From Brevundimonas viscosa (GTDB taxonomy: Bacteria; Pseudomonadota; Alphaproteobacteria; Caulobacterales; Caulobacteraceae): a DNA stretch of 64,000 bases. The translations under genes were made by a program, and so were the position numbers. Shown here piece by piece: positions 1-12,637 of this stretch. The first letter of the stretch is position 1. The number at the start of each line of letters is the position of its first letter. The stretch is from NCBI RefSeq assembly GCF_900116065.1, contig NZ_FOZV01000005.1, forward strand, positions 72,001 through 136,000, read 5' to 3'. The notes beneath the pieces were generated by a model, which was not told where the DNA came from, did not search any database, and worked only from the letters and a program-made list of their open reading frames with translations.

Positions 1-85
1 CGCTGGCGCCGGCGTCGTCGGCGGCGATCTCCGGGGCGTCCGGATCCTCGGGCGTGGCGGCGGGGTCGATGGGCTGGTCGGTCAT
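1..85 (-). CDS. Unidentified protein, N-terminal fragment
   Basis: Only the first 28 codons lie in the window and the gene runs off the left edge. The ATG at 85 is preceded on the minus strand by a full AAGGAGG ribosome binding site at 91-97, which makes the start credible. The visible residues are rich in Asp, Glu, Pro and Ala, with no signal peptide or recognisable motif. It is divergent from purL, with about 95 bases between the two starts. No function can be assigned. Confidence 0.6.
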   Translation of the reverse strand, partial: MTDQPIDPAATPEDPDAPEIAADDAGAS

Positions 86-181
86 CAGGGCCTCCTTGGC
101 GTCAGCCAATCAATGAAAGGCCGCCGCCGATGTTCCGCTTGCGGCTGACACGACTCCGTTCTGCCGCTATGAGGCGCGGCC

Positions 182-2397
<2,216 letters not shown>

Positions 2398-2398
<1 letters not shown>

Positions 2399-2721
2399 TG
2401 CGGGCTGCGGTCGCGCTGGCCGCGCTGGCGCTGGCCGGCTGCGAGGGAGGCGGCGATCCGGTCGAGAGCGCCCTGCGCGAGGCGGCGGCCGCCAACCACG
2501 CCGCGGTGACGAAGGAGACGGTGGTCGACCCCGCACCGGCAGCCGACCCGGACGCCGCAGTGGTGACGCGGCTGCTGACGGCCGAGACACAGGCGCTGGC
2601 CGCCGCGGAGACGGCCCTGGCGGCGGCGAGCGACCCGGCGGTCCGGCGACTGGCCGCGGCGTCGCGCGACGCTCACCGCGCCCGCATCGCGGAACTCGAG
2701 GCGTGGCGTCCGACAGAGTGA
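2398..2721 (+). CDS. Small Ala-rich putative lipoprotein
   Basis: A 107-residue protein of unknown function. It begins with a short hydrophobic segment ending in the lipobox-like LALAGC, so Cys15 is the probable lipidation site and the rest would be periplasmic. The mature part is mostly Ala, Glu and Arg and looks helical (for example TAETQALAAAETAL). Its ATG overlaps the purL stop, so it is probably translated from the purL transcript. I recognise no family. Confidence 0.7.
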
Positions 2722-2774
2722 CGACCGTCACATTTCCCGGCTAGGTCGGAGCCTCGAAGCCGAGGAGATCCCGC

Positions 2775-4343
2775 ATGCGCCTGCCCGATTCCGTATCCCG
2801 CCGCGGCCTGATGCTGGCGCTCGGCGCCGGCGGCGTTGTGCTGGGCTCGGGCCGGCAGGCGCTGGCCGATCCGGTCTTCGCCGAATACCCCTTCCAGCTG
2901 GGCGTGGCGTCAGGCGATCCGACCCCGGACGGCTTCGTGATCTGGACACGGCTCGCCCCCCGCCCGCTGGAGCCCGGTCACGGCATGCCCTCGGCGCCCG
3001 TGCCGGTGAGGTGGGAAGTGGGAACGGACCCAAGCCTGTCGAACGTGGTCCGTCGCGGCGAGGCGCTCGCCCGCCCCGAGCTGGGCCACGCCGTCCATGT
3101 CGAGATCGAGGGGCTGGAGCCCGGCCGGGACTATTTCTACCGCTTCATCGCCGGGGCCGAGCGGACCGCGACGGGGCGGGCGAAGACCGCGCCGGCGGCC
3201 GGGACGGCGGTGGCGCGGTCGCGCTTCGGCGTGGTCGGCTGCCAGGCGTACGAGCAGGGCTTCTACACCGCCCACCGGCGGATCGCGGGCGAGGATCTGG
3301 ATTTTGTCTACTGCTACGGCGACTACATCTACGAGGGCCGCGGCAGCCGGACCTATACGGGCTCGGGCGGGACGATGGAGAATCCGCGCCAGCACATCGG
3401 CGGCGAGACCTACAGCCTCGACGATTACCGGCGTCGGTACGCCCAGTACAAGATGGATGCGGACCTGCAGGCCAGCCACGCGGCGGCGGCGTGGTTCGTG
3501 ACCTGGGACGACCATGAGGTGGCCAACAACTGGGTCTCGGCGATCGACGACGGCGTGCCGCCGGAGGTCTTCCTGCTGCGCCGGCAGGCCGCAGCCCAGG
3601 CCTTCTACGAGCACATGCCGCTGCGCCGCTCGGCCTTCCCGCGCGGCGCGGAAATGCAGCTGTACCGGCACGCGGCGTGGGGCGACCTGCTGGATCTGAA
3701 CTTCCTCGACACCCGGTCGCACCGCTCCGACCAGCCGTGCGGCGACCAGTGGGCGACGACCTGCGAGGGCGTCAACGACGCCGCCGCCCAGGTGCTGGGC
3801 GAGGCGCAGGAGCAGTGGCTGTACCGCAATCTCGACCGCTGCCGGGCGCACTGGAAGGTGCTGGCGCAGCAGATCATGGTCATGGACCTGGAGCGGCGGG
3901 AGGGCCCGGAGCCGGGGTTCAACCTCGACACCTGGGCGGGCTACCGCATCCCGCGCCAACGGCTGCTCGACCGGCTGCACCAGCGCCGCATCGGCAATGT
4001 CATCGTGCTGACGGGAGACGAGCACCAGAACTATGCGGGCGAGCTGTATCGCGACAGCCGCAATCCGGAAGAACTGCCCGTCGCAGCCGAGTTCGTGACC
4101 ACCTCGATCAGCTCGTCCGGCGACGGGGTGGACCAGCAACCGCGGGGCCGCCAGTATCTCGCCGACAACCCGTTCCTGAAGTTCAACAACGCCCAGCGGG
4201 GCTACGTCGTCTGCGACGTGACGCCGGAGGCCTGGCGCACCGAGTTCAAGGTGCTGGACAAGGTTTCGGAGCGGAACGGGACGCTGACGACGCGGGCGGT
4301 CTACGCCGTCGAGAGCAACGACGGACGGGTCGTGCCGGCCTGA
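2775..4343 (+). CDS. phoD: PhoD-family alkaline phosphatase/phosphodiesterase, Tat-exported
   Basis: A 522-residue metallophosphoesterase of the PhoD family, which releases phosphate from phosphomonoesters or diesters outside the cytoplasm. The N-terminus carries a twin-arginine signal (SRRGLMLAL, then a hydrophobic stretch ending in QALA). An N-terminal beta-sandwich domain (LGVASGDPTPDGFVIWTRLAP) is followed by the catalytic domain, with CYGDYIYE, WDDHEVANNW and LTGDEHQNY as metal-binding segments. Family members use Fe/Ca at the active site. It stands alone after purL and the lipoprotein, and no Pho box was identified. Substrate specificity is unknown. Confidence 0.92.
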   Translation: MRLPDSVSRRGLMLALGAGGVVLGSGRQALADPVFAEYPFQLGVASGDPTPDGFVIWTRLAPRPLEPGHGMPSAPVPVRWEVGTDPSLSNVVRRGEALARPELGHAVHVEIEGLEPGRDYFYRFIAGAERTATGRAKTAPAAGTAVARSRFGVVGCQAYEQGFYTAHRRIAGEDLDFVYCYGDYIYEGRGSRTYTGSGGTMENPRQHIGGETYSLDDYRRRYAQYKMDADLQASHAAAAWFVTWDDHEVANNWVSAIDDGVPPEVFLLRRQAAAQAFYEHMPLRRSAFPRGAEMQLYRHAAWGDLLDLNFLDTRSHRSDQPCGDQWATTCEGVNDAAAQVLGEAQEQWLYRNLDRCRAHWKVLAQQIMVMDLERREGPEPGFNLDTWAGYRIPRQRLLDRLHQRRIGNVIVLTGDEHQNYAGELYRDSRNPEELPVAAEFVTTSISSSGDGVDQQPRGRQYLADNPFLKFNNAQRGYVVCDVTPEAWRTEFKVLDKVSERNGTLTTRAVYAVESNDGRVVPA

Positions 4344-4455
4344 TCGTCCCCCGGGACATGGTGGAGATTCCGGGGTGGAATTGGGCGACTTGCGGGGTGG
4401 AAAGGCGAGACAACATCGATAGCCGCCCCTTCCGCTTGGCCTCCGGGCCCGCCCC

Positions 4456-5286
4456 TCACGGCGTCGGCAGGTAATCCCCGGGCGCGACAAGGTGGAAACC
4501 GGGCGTGGTTTCGACCATCTGCCGGAGCCAGTAATTGTGGCCCGAGCCGTAAACCACCACGATCCGGTCGCCGGGCCGGGCGACCTGCAGCAGGCGGGCG
4601 AATATCTGGGCGTTGCGGGCGTACCAGCGCGCGTTGAGCACGGCGCCCGGCTGGTCGTCGCCGGCGCCGAAGGCCATCAGCCGGGCGTAGAAGCCTTGGT
4701 CCCACTGAACCCGATCGGGCGCGTTGATCCGCGCCAGCAGCTGGCCGACGGTTTCCGTCGCCTGCCGCCGTTCGAGATCGGCGAGCATGGCGGCGATCTC
4801 GCCGTGCATGGCGCCGAGGCGCGCCTCGCCGCCGTTGGCCGAGGCCCAGGCCTGCACGTCCTCGAACGGGAAGTAGGACGGCTGGCCCTCGCGGTCCTGC
4901 TCGTCGATGGCGTAGACGCGTTCGAGCCCGAGCCGGTGCGCAAGCCGGTAGCCGAGCTGGACCCGCTCGTCGGGGTTGGTCAGCAGGTCGGCGGGGGTGA
5001 ACTCCGGGTAGCGGTGGTCCAGCATCGTCGTCTGGTCGCGGGCGATGCGCTCGACCGCCACGGCGGTCGGCCGGAAGCGGGCCAGGGCCCCGGCGACGGC
5101 TTCCAGCTGGGCCTGCTTCTCGGGCGTGGTGACCGGGTCGATGCGGGCGTTGTGCACGTCCTGACCGGGGTTCGACATGTGATAGCTGCCGAGGATCATC
5201 ACCTCGATGCGCTCCGGCCCGGGCGTCTGGGCCAGGGCGGCGGTCGGCAGGACGAGGGCCGCGAGGGCGGCGAGCATCTTCAGCAT
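4456..5286 (-). CDS. DUF5694-like exported protein
   Basis: About 276 residues with an N-terminal signal peptide (MLKMLAALAALVLPTAALA). I chose the ATG at 5286, which has GGAG about eight bases upstream, over a GTG five codons earlier. Segments such as VMILGSYHMSNPG, AVAVERI and VVYGSGHNYWLRQM resemble the DUF5694 family, which is distantly similar to TraB/GumN-type proteins with conserved His and Glu residues. Its biochemical role is not established. It is convergent with phoD and upstream of neither neighbour's operon. Confidence 0.75.
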   Translation of the reverse strand: MLKMLAALAALVLPTAALAQTPGPERIEVMILGSYHMSNPGQDVHNARIDPVTTPEKQAQLEAVAGALARFRPTAVAVERIARDQTTMLDHRYPEFTPADLLTNPDERVQLGYRLAHRLGLERVYAIDEQDREGQPSYFPFEDVQAWASANGGEARLGAMHGEIAAMLADLERRQATETVGQLLARINAPDRVQWDQGFYARLMAFGAGDDQPGAVLNARWYARNAQIFARLLQVARPGDRIVVVYGSGHNYWLRQMVETTPGFHLVAPGDYLPTP

Positions 5287-5371
5287 GGATGGGCTCCGCA
5301 CGGGTGTTCGCGGAGAGAGGCCGCGGCGGCCGTCGGCGGATGCAGGCCGCGCCGTTAACTCTGCGACAGAT

Positions 5372-6193
5372 TCAGACGGTGGGCACGGTCTGACTCAGCC
5401 GCCCGCCCACGCGGATCGGCTCGACGCGGGTGGCCAGTCCGGTCCGGTCGTCCGTCTCGACGTAGACGCCGCACACCGTGGCCGGGCCGTGAGCCGGCGT
5501 GTAACGCCCGCCGGAGAGGCGGGTGGTGAAGCGCCGCAGCGGCTCTTCCTTGTCGTTGCCGATCACCGAGTCGTAGTCGCAGCAGCCGCCGGCGTCGGTC
5601 TGGTAGGCGGTGCCGTTCGGCAGGATCTGGCAGTCGGCGGTGGGCACGTGGGTGTGGGTGCCGACCACCAGCGAGGCGCGGCCGTCGCAGAAGTGGCCCA
5701 TGGCCATCTTCTCCGAGGTGGCCTCGCAGTGCATGTCGACGATGATGGCGTCGGCGGCCATGCCCAGCGGGCAGGCCGCCAGCTCCCTTTCGACGGCGCT
5801 GAACGGGTCGTCCATCGGATCCATGTGGATGCGGCCGAGCACGTTCATGACCAGCACCTGCTTGCCCGAGTGGGTCTCGAACAGGTTGGCCCCGGCGCCG
5901 GGGGCGTCCATCAGGCGCGGATAGTTGAGCGGCCGGATCAGGCGCGGCTCGCGCACGATGTAAGTCAGGGCCTCGCGCTGGTCCCAGCTGTGGTTGCCCA
6001 GCGTCAGGCAGTCGGCGCCGGCCATGAACAGGTCGTTGGCGGTGTTCTCGGTGATGCCGAAACCGCCGGCGGCGTTCTCGGCGTTGATCACGACGAAGTC
6101 GAGCTTCAGGTCGCGCTTCAGGCCGGGCAGATGGTCGCTGAGGCCGTCGCGGCCGGACTTGCCGACCACATCGCCGAAGAACGCGAGACGCAT
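5372..6193 (-). CDS. YmdB-family metallophosphoesterase
   Basis: A 273-residue member of the TIGR00282/YmdB family of cytosolic calcineurin-like phosphoesterases; characterised members hydrolyse cyclic nucleotides and influence RNA decay in Firmicutes. Metal-binding segments are clear: FFGDVVGKSGRD at the N-terminus, INAENAAGGFGIT, TLGNHSWDQ, DMHCEATSEKMA and VGTHTHVPTAD. It lies seven bases downstream of the formyl-THF cyclo-ligase gene on the same strand, so the two probably share a transcript. The role in this organism is inferred from the family only. Confidence 0.9.
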   Translation of the reverse strand: MRLAFFGDVVGKSGRDGLSDHLPGLKRDLKLDFVVINAENAAGGFGITENTANDLFMAGADCLTLGNHSWDQREALTYIVREPRLIRPLNYPRLMDAPGAGANLFETHSGKQVLVMNVLGRIHMDPMDDPFSAVERELAACPLGMAADAIIVDMHCEATSEKMAMGHFCDGRASLVVGTHTHVPTADCQILPNGTAYQTDAGGCCDYDSVIGNDKEEPLRRFTTRLSGGRYTPAHGPATVCGVYVETDDRTGLATRVEPIRVGGRLSQTVPTV

Positions 6194-6199
6194 GGGAGA

Positions 6200-6751
6200 T
6201 CAGACCTTTCGCGCGGCGGTATAGCCGGTCTCGGTCAGAACGCCATGCAGGCGGATATCGTGCCCCTCCAGCGGCAGGCGGTCGACCTGCTGTCCGGCGT
6301 AGGCCAGGCCGATGCGCCGGGCGGCCGGAAGCGCCGCGAAGGTCCGGTCGTAGTAGCCGCCGCCCTGCCCCAGCCGCCCGCCGGCGTCGTCGAAGGCCAG
6401 CAGCGGGGTGAGGATCAGGTCGGGTGTGACAGGCTCGGCCAGCGGCAGCGGCGCGGGAACGCCGGCGAGGTCGAGCTCCAGCGGATCGCCGAAGCGCCAG
6501 CGGCGAAAGATCATCGGCGCGTCCAGCTCGACGACCACCGGCAGGCAGAGCTCGCGGCCGTCCCGCTCCAGCGCCATGCAGACGGCGTCGGCGTCCAGTT
6601 CGGAGCCAATGGCGCGATAGACGGCGACGATCCCGCCCGCCGGCAGGTCGCCGACGTGGGCGGCGGCGCGGGCGGCGGCCTCCGGCGACTGGCCGGCCAG
6701 TTCCTTGCGGTGGGCGCGCATGGCGGCGCGGAGCTCGCGCTTGTCGGTCAT
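6200..6751 (-). CDS. 5-formyltetrahydrofolate cyclo-ligase
   Basis: This enzyme converts 5-formyl-THF to 5,10-methenyl-THF with ATP, feeding the one-carbon pool. The start is set at MTDKRELRAAMRAHRK (183 residues), which matches the usual family N-terminus; the open frame extends upstream to 6853 only because a GC-rich repeat is read through. The family signature LGQGGGYYDR is present near residue 125. No good ribosome binding site precedes this ATG. In many proteobacteria this gene follows zapA and the 6S RNA gene. Here the same order holds on the minus strand, but with two extra genes between zapA and the RNA. Confidence 0.92.
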   Translation of the reverse strand: MTDKRELRAAMRAHRKELAGQSPEAAARAAAHVGDLPAGGIVAVYRAIGSELDADAVCMALERDGRELCLPVVVELDAPMIFRRWRFGDPLELDLAGVPAPLPLAEPVTPDLILTPLLAFDDAGGRLGQGGGYYDRTFAALPAARRIGLAYAGQQVDRLPLEGHDIRLHGVLTETGYTAARKV

Positions 6752-6779
6752 GGGGGAGAGGTAGCGCATGGGAGGGGCC

Positions 6780-6865
6780 GACGTCGCCCCCTCCCCCTGC
6801 GGAGCGGGGAGACGAGGCGAGCTGGCGGTCGCCCCCGCCACCATGCTTCGCATGGTCCCCCTTCC
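6780..6865. repeat. Dispersed GC-rich palindromic repeat, copy A
   Basis: Read on the minus strand, it starts CCTCCCCCGCAGGGG, continues AGGGGGACC, forms a small hairpin (ATGC gaa GCAT) and closes with GGTGG and a G-run. The same layout occurs near 19231, 38512-38562 and 43632-43702. It lies just upstream of the cyclo-ligase start and fakes an N-terminal extension of that frame. Confidence 0.7.
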
Positions 6866-6881
6866 CCTGCGGGGGAGGAAT

Positions 6882-6972
6882 GCGCTCAGGCAGCGAGGCT
6901 CCGGAAGCCGACCCTCCGATCAAGTCGGAGGGTGACGACGACGCGCTCAAGCAGCGAGGCTCCGCGAGCCGA
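6882..6972. repeat. Direct repeat pair flanking a hairpin
   Basis: Two near-identical 30-base copies lie at 6882-6911 and 6943-6972 (shared core GCGCTCA, GCAGCGAGGCTCC and AGCCGA; about three differences). Between them is a perfect 8-bp hairpin, CCCTCCGA/TCGGAGGG, at 6912-6932. With copy A this makes a repeat mosaic between the cyclo-ligase gene and the 6S-like RNA. No coding potential was seen. Confidence 0.75.
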
Positions 6973-6984
6973 GCGTTAGCGTCG

Positions 6985-7172
6985 AAAAAGGGAGGAAGGT
7001 TGGCGGCGCCGCGAGGACCGTGAAGGACTGTTCAATCCTCTCGACCTGGGTAGCCAGGTGGGCTCCGTGTGCCCAGGCCCTCGAGCCCGGACAGGGACAG
7101 ATCCCGTAGAGAGAATTAAGGTCGCGAGGATTAGTCGCCTTCGACGTGAGCCGCAGCAGGACCCGCCAAGGA
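6985..7172 (-). ncRNA. ssrS: Candidate 6S RNA
   Basis: The minus strand can fold into one long irregular rod, as 6S RNA does. Three nested pairings hold it together: TTGGCGG (7163-7169) with CCGCCAA (7000-7006); GAAGG..GACT (near 7135-7145) with AGTCCTTC (near 7022-7030); and a 13-base arm at 7119-7132 with its near-perfect complement at 7033-7045. A T-rich run follows the 3' arm near 6985. Proteobacterial 6S RNA, which binds the sigma70 holoenzyme in stationary phase, commonly lies between zapA and the formyl-THF cyclo-ligase gene, as here. The ends are estimates and sequence homology was not tested. Confidence 0.65.
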
Positions 7173-7214
7173 CGAAGATAGTCGCTTCTCGGGGGCGGAA
7201 CAATGGCGCCTTGC

Positions 7215-8563
<1,349 letters not shown>

Positions 8564-8567
<4 letters not shown>

Positions 8568-9055
8568 CGGGCGGCTTCGGTGCTGGAGGAGGCGGTGGAG
8601 AAGGCGACCGCCAGACGGTCGGCGAACGGCCTGGACTGCAGGGCGTCCAGCGCGCCGACCAGAACGTCCGCGAGCGGCTGGCCGAGGTCCTCGTCGAGCC
8701 CGCGGGAGGCGATCTCGGTGGCCTCCCAGCACCGCTCCAGCAGGGGCAGCCGGTCCAGTGCGAAGGGGGTCAGGGCGACGATGCGCTCGCGCGCGTCGCT
8801 GCCCGCCTCGAGAGCGACCCAGCCGCGGGCGGCCATCTGGGCCACGGTCTGGCTGATGGCCGAATGGGTGACGCCGGTGCGGGTCGACAGGGCGCGGAGG
8901 GTCGCGGGGCCGTCGTTCAGCAGCGCCCGGACGATCGGCGTGTAGCGGGGCCGGTAGTCGAGACCGGCGTCGGCGTAGAGCAGCTCCACCGCCCCGTCGA
9001 GGTGTTCGATGAGGCGGCGCAGCAGGACGCCGTGGGTGCGTAGCGAATGAGCCAT
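8564..9055 (-). CDS. MarR-family transcriptional regulator
   Basis: A 163-residue winged-helix protein. The recognition region reads GPATLRALSTRTGVTHSAISQTVAQMAARGWV, followed by the wing (SDARERIVALT), typical of MarR repressors that release DNA on ligand binding. The start is the ATG at 9055, a few bases below a sigma70-like -10 element, so the mRNA may be nearly leaderless. It overlaps the S41 peptidase start by four bases and probably controls that gene and itself. The ligand is unknown. Confidence 0.88.
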
Positions 9056-9064
9056 GAGCCGCGA

Positions 9065-9092
9065 TGTATAAGCACTGTTACACCCGTTCAAA
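9065..9092 (-). promoter_or_regulatory. marR promoter with imperfect palindrome
   Basis: On the minus strand, a -35-like TTTGAA (9087-9092) and a -10 TATACA (9065-9070) are separated by 16 bases. The -10 overlaps an imperfect 18-bp palindrome at 9065-9082 (TGTA..TACA ends), a plausible MarR operator. Transcription would begin about 9058, two or three bases before the ATG at 9055. Confidence 0.5.
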
Positions 9093-9129
9093 TGACAAAT
9101 CTGACAGGCTTGAGCCCGCTTTGGGCATG

Positions 9130-9438
9130 TCAGAGGCCTTGGGCGATCTTCTCAAGCCGGGCGGCGACGGCGTTGAGGGCCTCGGCGACGCCGTCCTGGG
9201 AAGCCGCCGCCGGCGCGGGGGCCGCGCCGCCGTTGAGCCGGGCTTCGTGCAGTTCGTCGGCCAGCAGCAGGCCGGCCATGAGGAACAGGCGCAGGTCGCC
9301 GACGTGGCCGACCTCGCCCGCGACCTGACGGACATGGCCGTCAAACTGCTTCGCGAGGATGCGGACCCGCTCCTCCTGCCCGTCGGCGCAACCGACGGCG
9401 TAGGGACGGCCGTTGATGTCGACCGTGACGGTGGCCAT
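9130..9438 (-). CDS. zapA: Cell division protein ZapA
   Basis: ZapA is a small FtsZ-binding protein that bundles protofilaments at the division septum. The 102-residue product begins MATVTVDINGRPYAVGCADG, the typical ZapA head domain, then VGDLRLFLMAGLLLADEL, and ends in a helical coiled-coil segment. It follows the DUF4164-like gene with an ATGA overlap. The usual downstream neighbour is the 6S RNA gene, but the marR-S41 pair lies in between here. Confidence 0.9.
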   Translation of the reverse strand: MATVTVDINGRPYAVGCADGQEERVRILAKQFDGHVRQVAGEVGHVGDLRLFLMAGLLLADELHEARLNGGAAPAPAAASQDGVAEALNAVAARLEKIAQGL

Positions 9439-9695
9439 CAGCGCGCCTCCTGTTCCGTCAGGGTGTCGCGGATGGCCTCGGCCGCCCGTTCGAGCGCACG
9501 GGCGGCGTCGCGGCCGGCGGCCTCCAGCTCGTGGATGCGGGCGCGATCGGTCTCGCTGGACGGCTGGGGGGCGAACAGGTCGTCGTCGGGCACGCGGCTG
9601 CCCCCCGCCGCCCGGCTCTTCAGCTCCAGCAGGCGACGTTCCAGCAGGACGAGCGCGCGGTCGACGCGATCCCTGGCGGCCGAAGCAGCATCCAT
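9438..9695 (-). CDS. Small coiled-coil protein upstream of zapA (DUF4164-like)
   Basis: An 85-residue, Arg/Ala/Glu-rich, probably coiled-coil protein with no signal peptide (segments VDRALVLLERRLLELK and ARALERAAEAIRDTL). It overlaps the zapA start by four bases, so the two are co-translated. Small proteins of the DUF4164 type occupy this place in other alphaproteobacteria. A role together with ZapA in division is an inference from position only. Confidence 0.75.
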   Translation of the reverse strand: MDAASAARDRVDRALVLLERRLLELKSRAAGGSRVPDDDLFAPQPSSETDRARIHELEAAGRDAARALERAAEAIRDTLTEQEAR

Positions 9696-9792
9696 CGGTC
9701 ACATTCTCCTCGAAAGCGTATAGAACCCGCAGGCGCGCCGGGGTAAAGCGGCGCGCCTCCCTTTTTCCGCCTCCCGACGAAAGGTCCCCGCC

Positions 9793-11787
9793 GTGACCGA
9801 CGCCAAAGCCGTATCCGCCAAGCCTTCAAGCAAGCAGATGGCGGACGCCATCCGGGTGCTGGCGATGGACGGGGTCGAGAAGGCGAAGAGCGGCCACCCC
9901 GGCATGCCGATGGGCATGGCCGACGTCGCGACGGTGCTGTTCTCGAAATTCCTCAAGTTCGACGCCTCGCGCCCCGACTGGGCCGACCGCGACCGCTTCA
10001 TCCTGTCGGCCGGCCACGGCTCGATGCTGATCTACGCCCTGCTGCACCTGACTGGCTACAAGGACGCGACGAAGGATGAGCTGTCGAACTTCCGCCAGTG
10101 GGGCTCGAAGACCGCCGGCCACCCCGAGTACGGCCACATGCCGGGGGTGGAGACGACGACCGGTCCGCTGGGCCAGGGCCTGGCCAACTCGGTCGGCTTC
10201 GCCATGGCCGAACGCCATCTGGCGGCGCGGTTCGGCGAGGACCTGGTCGACCACCGCACCTGGGTCATCGCCGGCGACGGCTGCCTGATGGAAGGCGTGT
10301 CGCAGGAGGCGATCACCCTCGCCGGACGCTATCGGCTGAACAAGCTGACGGTGCTGTGGGACGACAACGAGATCACCATCGACGGCAAGGTGTCGCTGTC
10401 CGACGCCACCGACCAGAAGCAGCGCTTCAAGGCGGCCGGCTGGGCGGTGAAGGCCATCGACGGCCACAACGAGCACCATATCCGCGCCGCCCTGAAGTGG
10501 GCGACGAAGCAGGACAAGCCGACGCTCATCGCCTGCCGGACGAAGATCGGCCGCGGCGCGGCGACCATGGAAGGCAGCCACAAGACCCACGGCGCGGCGC
10601 TGGGCGCGGCCGAGGTGGCGGCGACGCGGCTGGGCCTGTCGTGGACGCACGATCCGTTCGAACTGCCCGCGACCATCGAGAAGGCGTGGCGCAAGGTCGG
10701 CCGCCGCGGGGCCAAGGCGCGCAAGGCGTGGGAGGCCCGGCTGGCCGCCTCCTCGCAGGCGGCGGAGTTCACCCGGGCCATGAACGGCGAGCTGCCCGCC
10801 GGCGCCTTCGACCGGCTGGAGGCGAAGATCGCCGAACTGGTCGAGACCAAGCCGGCGCAGGCCACCCGCCAGGCGTCGGGCGCGGCGCTGGATGAGCTGT
10901 TCGCGGCCGTCCCGGAGCTGATCGGCGGCTCGGCCGACCTGACCGGCTCGAACAACACCTTCGTCAAGGGCACGCCGATCTTCGACGCCCCGACCTACGA
11001 GGGGCGCTACGTCAACTGGGGCATCCGCGAGCACGGCATGGCCGCGGCCATGAACGGCATGGCGCTGCATGGCGGTGTGATCCCGTACGGCGGCACCTTC
11101 ATGGTGTTCTCGGACTACAGCCGGCCGTCGATCCGGCTGGCGGCGCTGATGGGCGTTCGGGTCATCCACGTGCTGACCCACGACTCGATCGGCCTCGGGG
11201 AGGACGGGCCGACCCACCAGCCGGTCGAGCACCTCGCGGCGCTGCGGGCCATTCCGAACCTGCTGGTGTTCCGCCCGGCCGACACGGTCGAGGCCATGGA
11301 GTGCTGGAAGCTGGCGCTGGAGCACAAGGCGACGCCCTCGGCGCTGGCCCTGTCGCGGCAGAAGACGGCGGCGGTGCGGACCGCGGCGGCGTCGGAGAAC
11401 CTGTCGGCCAAGGGCGCCTACGAGCTGAAGGCGGCGAACGGCGAGGCCAGGGCGACCCTGTTCGCCACCGGCACCGAGGTGCCGGTCGCCCTGGCCGCCG
11501 CCGAGCGACTGGAAGCCGAAGGCACGCCGACGCGGGTCGTGTCGGTTCCCTGCTTCGAGCTCTTCTTCCAGCAGGATGCGGCCTACCAGGCGTCGGTGCT
11601 CGGCCGCGGCACGGTGCGCGTGGCTGTCGAGGCCGCCATCCAGCAGGGCTGGGAGCGGTTCATCGGCGAGGACGGCGGCTTCGTCGGCATGACCGGCTTC
11701 GGCGCCAGCGCCCCCGCCGAGGTGCTGTACGAGAAGTTCGGCATCACCGCCGAGGCGGTGGTCGAACAGGTCAAGGCGCGCCTCTGA
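9793..11787 (+). CDS. tkt: Transketolase
   Basis: A thiamine-diphosphate enzyme of the non-oxidative pentose phosphate pathway that moves two-carbon units between sugar phosphates. At 664 residues it is full length. The N-terminal domain has [13 protein letters not shown] and the ThDP/Mg segment AGDGCLMEG followed by DDNEITIDG. The pyrimidine domain contains [14 protein letters not shown] and [17 protein letters not shown]. The start is GTG at 9793. The stop overlaps the esterase start (TGATG). The glycolytic genes about 6.4 kb downstream form a separate unit. Confidence 0.97.
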   Translation: MTDAKAVSAKPSSKQMADAIRVLAMDGVEKAKSGHPGMPMGMADVATVLFSKFLKFDASRPDWADRDRFILSAGHGSMLIYALLHLTGYKDATKDELSNFRQWGSKTAGHPEYGHMPGVETTTGPLGQGLANSVGFAMAERHLAARFGEDLVDHRTWVIAGDGCLMEGVSQEAITLAGRYRLNKLTVLWDDNEITIDGKVSLSDATDQKQRFKAAGWAVKAIDGHNEHHIRAALKWATKQDKPTLIACRTKIGRGAATMEGSHKTHGAALGAAEVAATRLGLSWTHDPFELPATIEKAWRKVGRRGAKARKAWEARLAASSQAAEFTRAMNGELPAGAFDRLEAKIAELVETKPAQATRQASGAALDELFAAVPELIGGSADLTGSNNTFVKGTPIFDAPTYEGRYVNWGIREHGMAAAMNGMALHGGVIPYGGTFMVFSDYSRPSIRLAALMGVRVIHVLTHDSIGLGEDGPTHQPVEHLAALRAIPNLLVFRPADTVEAMECWKLALEHKATPSALALSRQKTAAVRTAAASENLSAKGAYELKAANGEARATLFATGTEVPVALAAAERLEAEGTPTRVVSVPCFELFFQQDAAYQASVLGRGTVRVAVEAAIQQGWERFIGEDGGFVGMTGFGASAPAEVLYEKFGITAEAVVEQVKARL

Positions 11788-12623
11788 TGCGCCGGGTCCT
11801 CGCCGTCCTTCTGGTCGCGGCGGGGATCGCCCTCGCGCCAGCCGCGCTGGCGCAGACGGCGCCGACGGAAACGCCGATCGTCATCGGCACGTCGTACGCC
11901 CTGCCCTCCGCCGCCTATGGCGGGACGCGGGAGATCAACGTCTGGCTGCCGCCCGGCTATGCGGAGGGCGAGGCGACCTATCCGGTGCTCTACCTGCTGG
12001 ACGGCGGGACGACCTGGCAGGACTTCCACCACATCTCCGGCTTGGCGCAGCTGGGCACGGTGAACGGGACGACGCGCGACGTGATCGTGGTCGGGGTGGC
12101 CTCGGTCGACCGGCGCAACGAGCTGGCCCTGCCGACGGAGAACCCGGAGCTGATCGCGCAGTATCCGACCCAGGGACAGTCGGAACGGTTCCGGGGGTTC
12201 CTGCGGGACGAGGTCCAGCCCTTCGTCGAGGGGCGCTTCCGCACCAGCGGCGAGACGGCGCTGATGGGCGAGTCGCTGGCGGGCCTGTTCGTGGTCGAGA
12301 CCTTCCTGAAGGCGCCGGAGATGTTCGACGCCTACGTCGCGGTCAGCCCGAGCCTGTGGTGGGACGGCGGTGAACTGGCGGCGCAGGCGGGCGCGCACCT
12401 GCGCGATCATTCCAACGATCCGCGCACCCTGATCCTGACGCTCGGCGACGAGGGGCCGGAGATGCAGGCGCCGATGGAGGTGCTGACGGCCAACCTGCAC
12501 CGGCATGCGATGCCGGGCCTGACCTGGGACTACACGCCCCGCCCGACCGAGAGCCACGCCACCATCTACCACGGGGCCGCGCTGGACGCCGTCCGGCAGC
12601 TCTTCCCCGCCCCGACGCCCTGA
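11787..12623 (+). CDS. Exported alpha/beta-hydrolase esterase (PF00756-like)
   Basis: A 278-residue secreted hydrolase with a signal peptide ([22 protein letters not shown]). [25 protein letters not shown] is cut here to its core, [10 protein letters not shown], which is characteristic of the esterase D/Fes/IroE group. The nucleophile elbow is GESLAG, and the late histidine of [10 protein letters not shown] can complete the triad. It starts inside the tkt stop codon region, so expression is coupled to transketolase. The substrate, a siderophore, ester or acyl compound, cannot be told from sequence. Confidence 0.87.
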   Translation: MRRVLAVLLVAAGIALAPAALAQTAPTETPIVIGTSYALPSAAYGGTREINVWLPPGYAEGEATYPVLYLLDGGTTWQDFHHISGLAQLGTVNGTTRDVIVVGVASVDRRNELALPTENPELIAQYPTQGQSERFRGFLRDEVQPFVEGRFRTSGETALMGESLAGLFVVETFLKAPEMFDAYVAVSPSLWWDGGELAAQAGAHLRDHSNDPRTLILTLGDEGPEMQAPMEVLTANLHRHAMPGLTWDYTPRPTESHATIYHGAALDAVRQLFPAPTP

Positions 12624-12637
12624 GCAAGGACGCCCCG

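Noticed and set aside
6752-6853. N-terminal extension of the cyclo-ligase
   Set aside because: It is translated repeat sequence of low complexity, and the family begins at MTDKRELRAAM.
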